NCBI GenBank assembly: GCA_002305765.1
Contig: DBQU01000055.1
Span: forward strand, 1 to 61,379
Length of the DNA stretch: 61,379 nucleotides
Direction: 5' to 3'
Origin: Deltaproteobacteria bacterium UBA1386
GTDB lineage: Bacteria; Desulfobacterota; Syntrophorhabdia; Syntrophorhabdales; Syntrophorhabdaceae
Position numbers and translations under genes: made by a program. This document shows, one piece after another, positions 61,263 to 61,379 of the stretch. Every line of letters begins with the position of its first letter. Positions within the stretch are counted from its first letter, which is position 1. Under the pieces are notes generated by a model. The model saw only the letters and a program-made list of their open reading frames with translations. It was not told the origin of the DNA and did not search any database.

Positions 61263-61379
61263 ATGAGTAACGAGGGTACACAGAAGGCTTACAGCGGATG
61301 CGCGCTGTGCTACCACAGCTGCGGCGTCGAGGTCACCATACAGGACGGGAAGGCCATAAAGGTCGAGGGCCAGAAGGGC
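61263..61379 (+). CDS. molybdopterin-dependent oxidoreductase, N-terminus only (cut by window edge)
   Basis: The first 39 residues contain C-x2-C-x3-C (GCALCYHSCGVEV) followed by IQDGKAIKVEGQ. That pattern opens the 4Fe-4S domain of the DMSO-reductase family, including formate dehydrogenase and many reductases; substrate cannot be told. No twin-arginine signal is present, so it is probably cytoplasmic. Ribosome binding site GAGGAGGACAAC precedes the ATG. Confidence 0.85.
   Translation, partial: MSNEGTQKAYSGCALCYHSCGVEVTIQDGKAIKVEGQKG

Overview
This window looks like chromosome of a Gram-negative, high-GC bacterium of the old deltaproteobacterial grouping (Desulfobacterota-like; a Syntrophorhabdus-type syntroph would fit, but this is inference). 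The grounds are a meso-DAP type MurE, an outer-membrane porin, lipoprotein and Pst/Pho genes, an OFA-family carboxylate transporter beside acetyl-CoA synthetase, and the start of a molybdopterin oxidoreductase. No phage, CRISPR array, transposase or integrase was seen.

Layout. 1-4260 (minus): str operon rpsL-rpsG-fusA-tuf with its own promoter. 4463-9816: OFA transporter behind a CRP/FNR-like palindrome, a methyltransferase, acs, and a beta carbonic anhydrase. 9904-13309: lgt, a HAD phosphatase, a possible TraB-like protein and a LysM-YkuD L,D-transpeptidase. 13449-15761: a PilB/GspE ATPase that looks leaderless, and greA. 15916-31766: one long dcw operon, mraZ-rsmH-ftsL-X-murE-murF-mraY-murD-Y-murG-murC-murB-ddl-ftsQ-ftsA-ftsZ, almost all genes overlapping or touching. 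32027-43258: radical SAM protein, ssb, a VapBC pair plus an orphan antitoxin, mtgA, gatB, mtnA, a SAM-hydroxide adenosyltransferase, rmuC, sixA, an exported SagB-like nitroreductase, and tRNA-Ala(GGC). 43312-45387: a DUF4143-type ATPase and two small unknown genes. 45548-54050: a phosphate regulon (porin, phoU-pstBACS, phoR, phoB) carrying three matching Pho boxes. 54106-61379: HD-GYP protein, multi-EF-hand protein, two unknowns, an L,D-transpeptidase/Mur-ligase fusion, an AlaA-like aminotransferase and the start of a molybdopterin oxidoreductase.

The most striking feature is in the dcw operon. The slots where ftsI (X) and ftsW (Y) normally sit hold other genes. X is a 282-residue one-helix membrane protein keeping only a C-terminal PASTA domain, with no transpeptidase motifs. 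Y is a 262-residue protein of about ten membrane helices without recognisable SEDS motifs. Both are joined to their neighbours by 4-nt start/stop overlaps, so they are integral to the operon. The same window has two L,D-transpeptidase genes, one fused to a second MurC-like ligase, and a stand-alone GT51 glycosyltransferase (mtgA). Together they suggest an unusual division of labour in septal wall synthesis.

A second unusual layer is a set of intergenic arrays of degenerate 7-bp (some 9- or 10-bp) tandem words. Several words are used, but most arrays share one plan: a repeat arm, a unique centre, then the reverse-complement arm.
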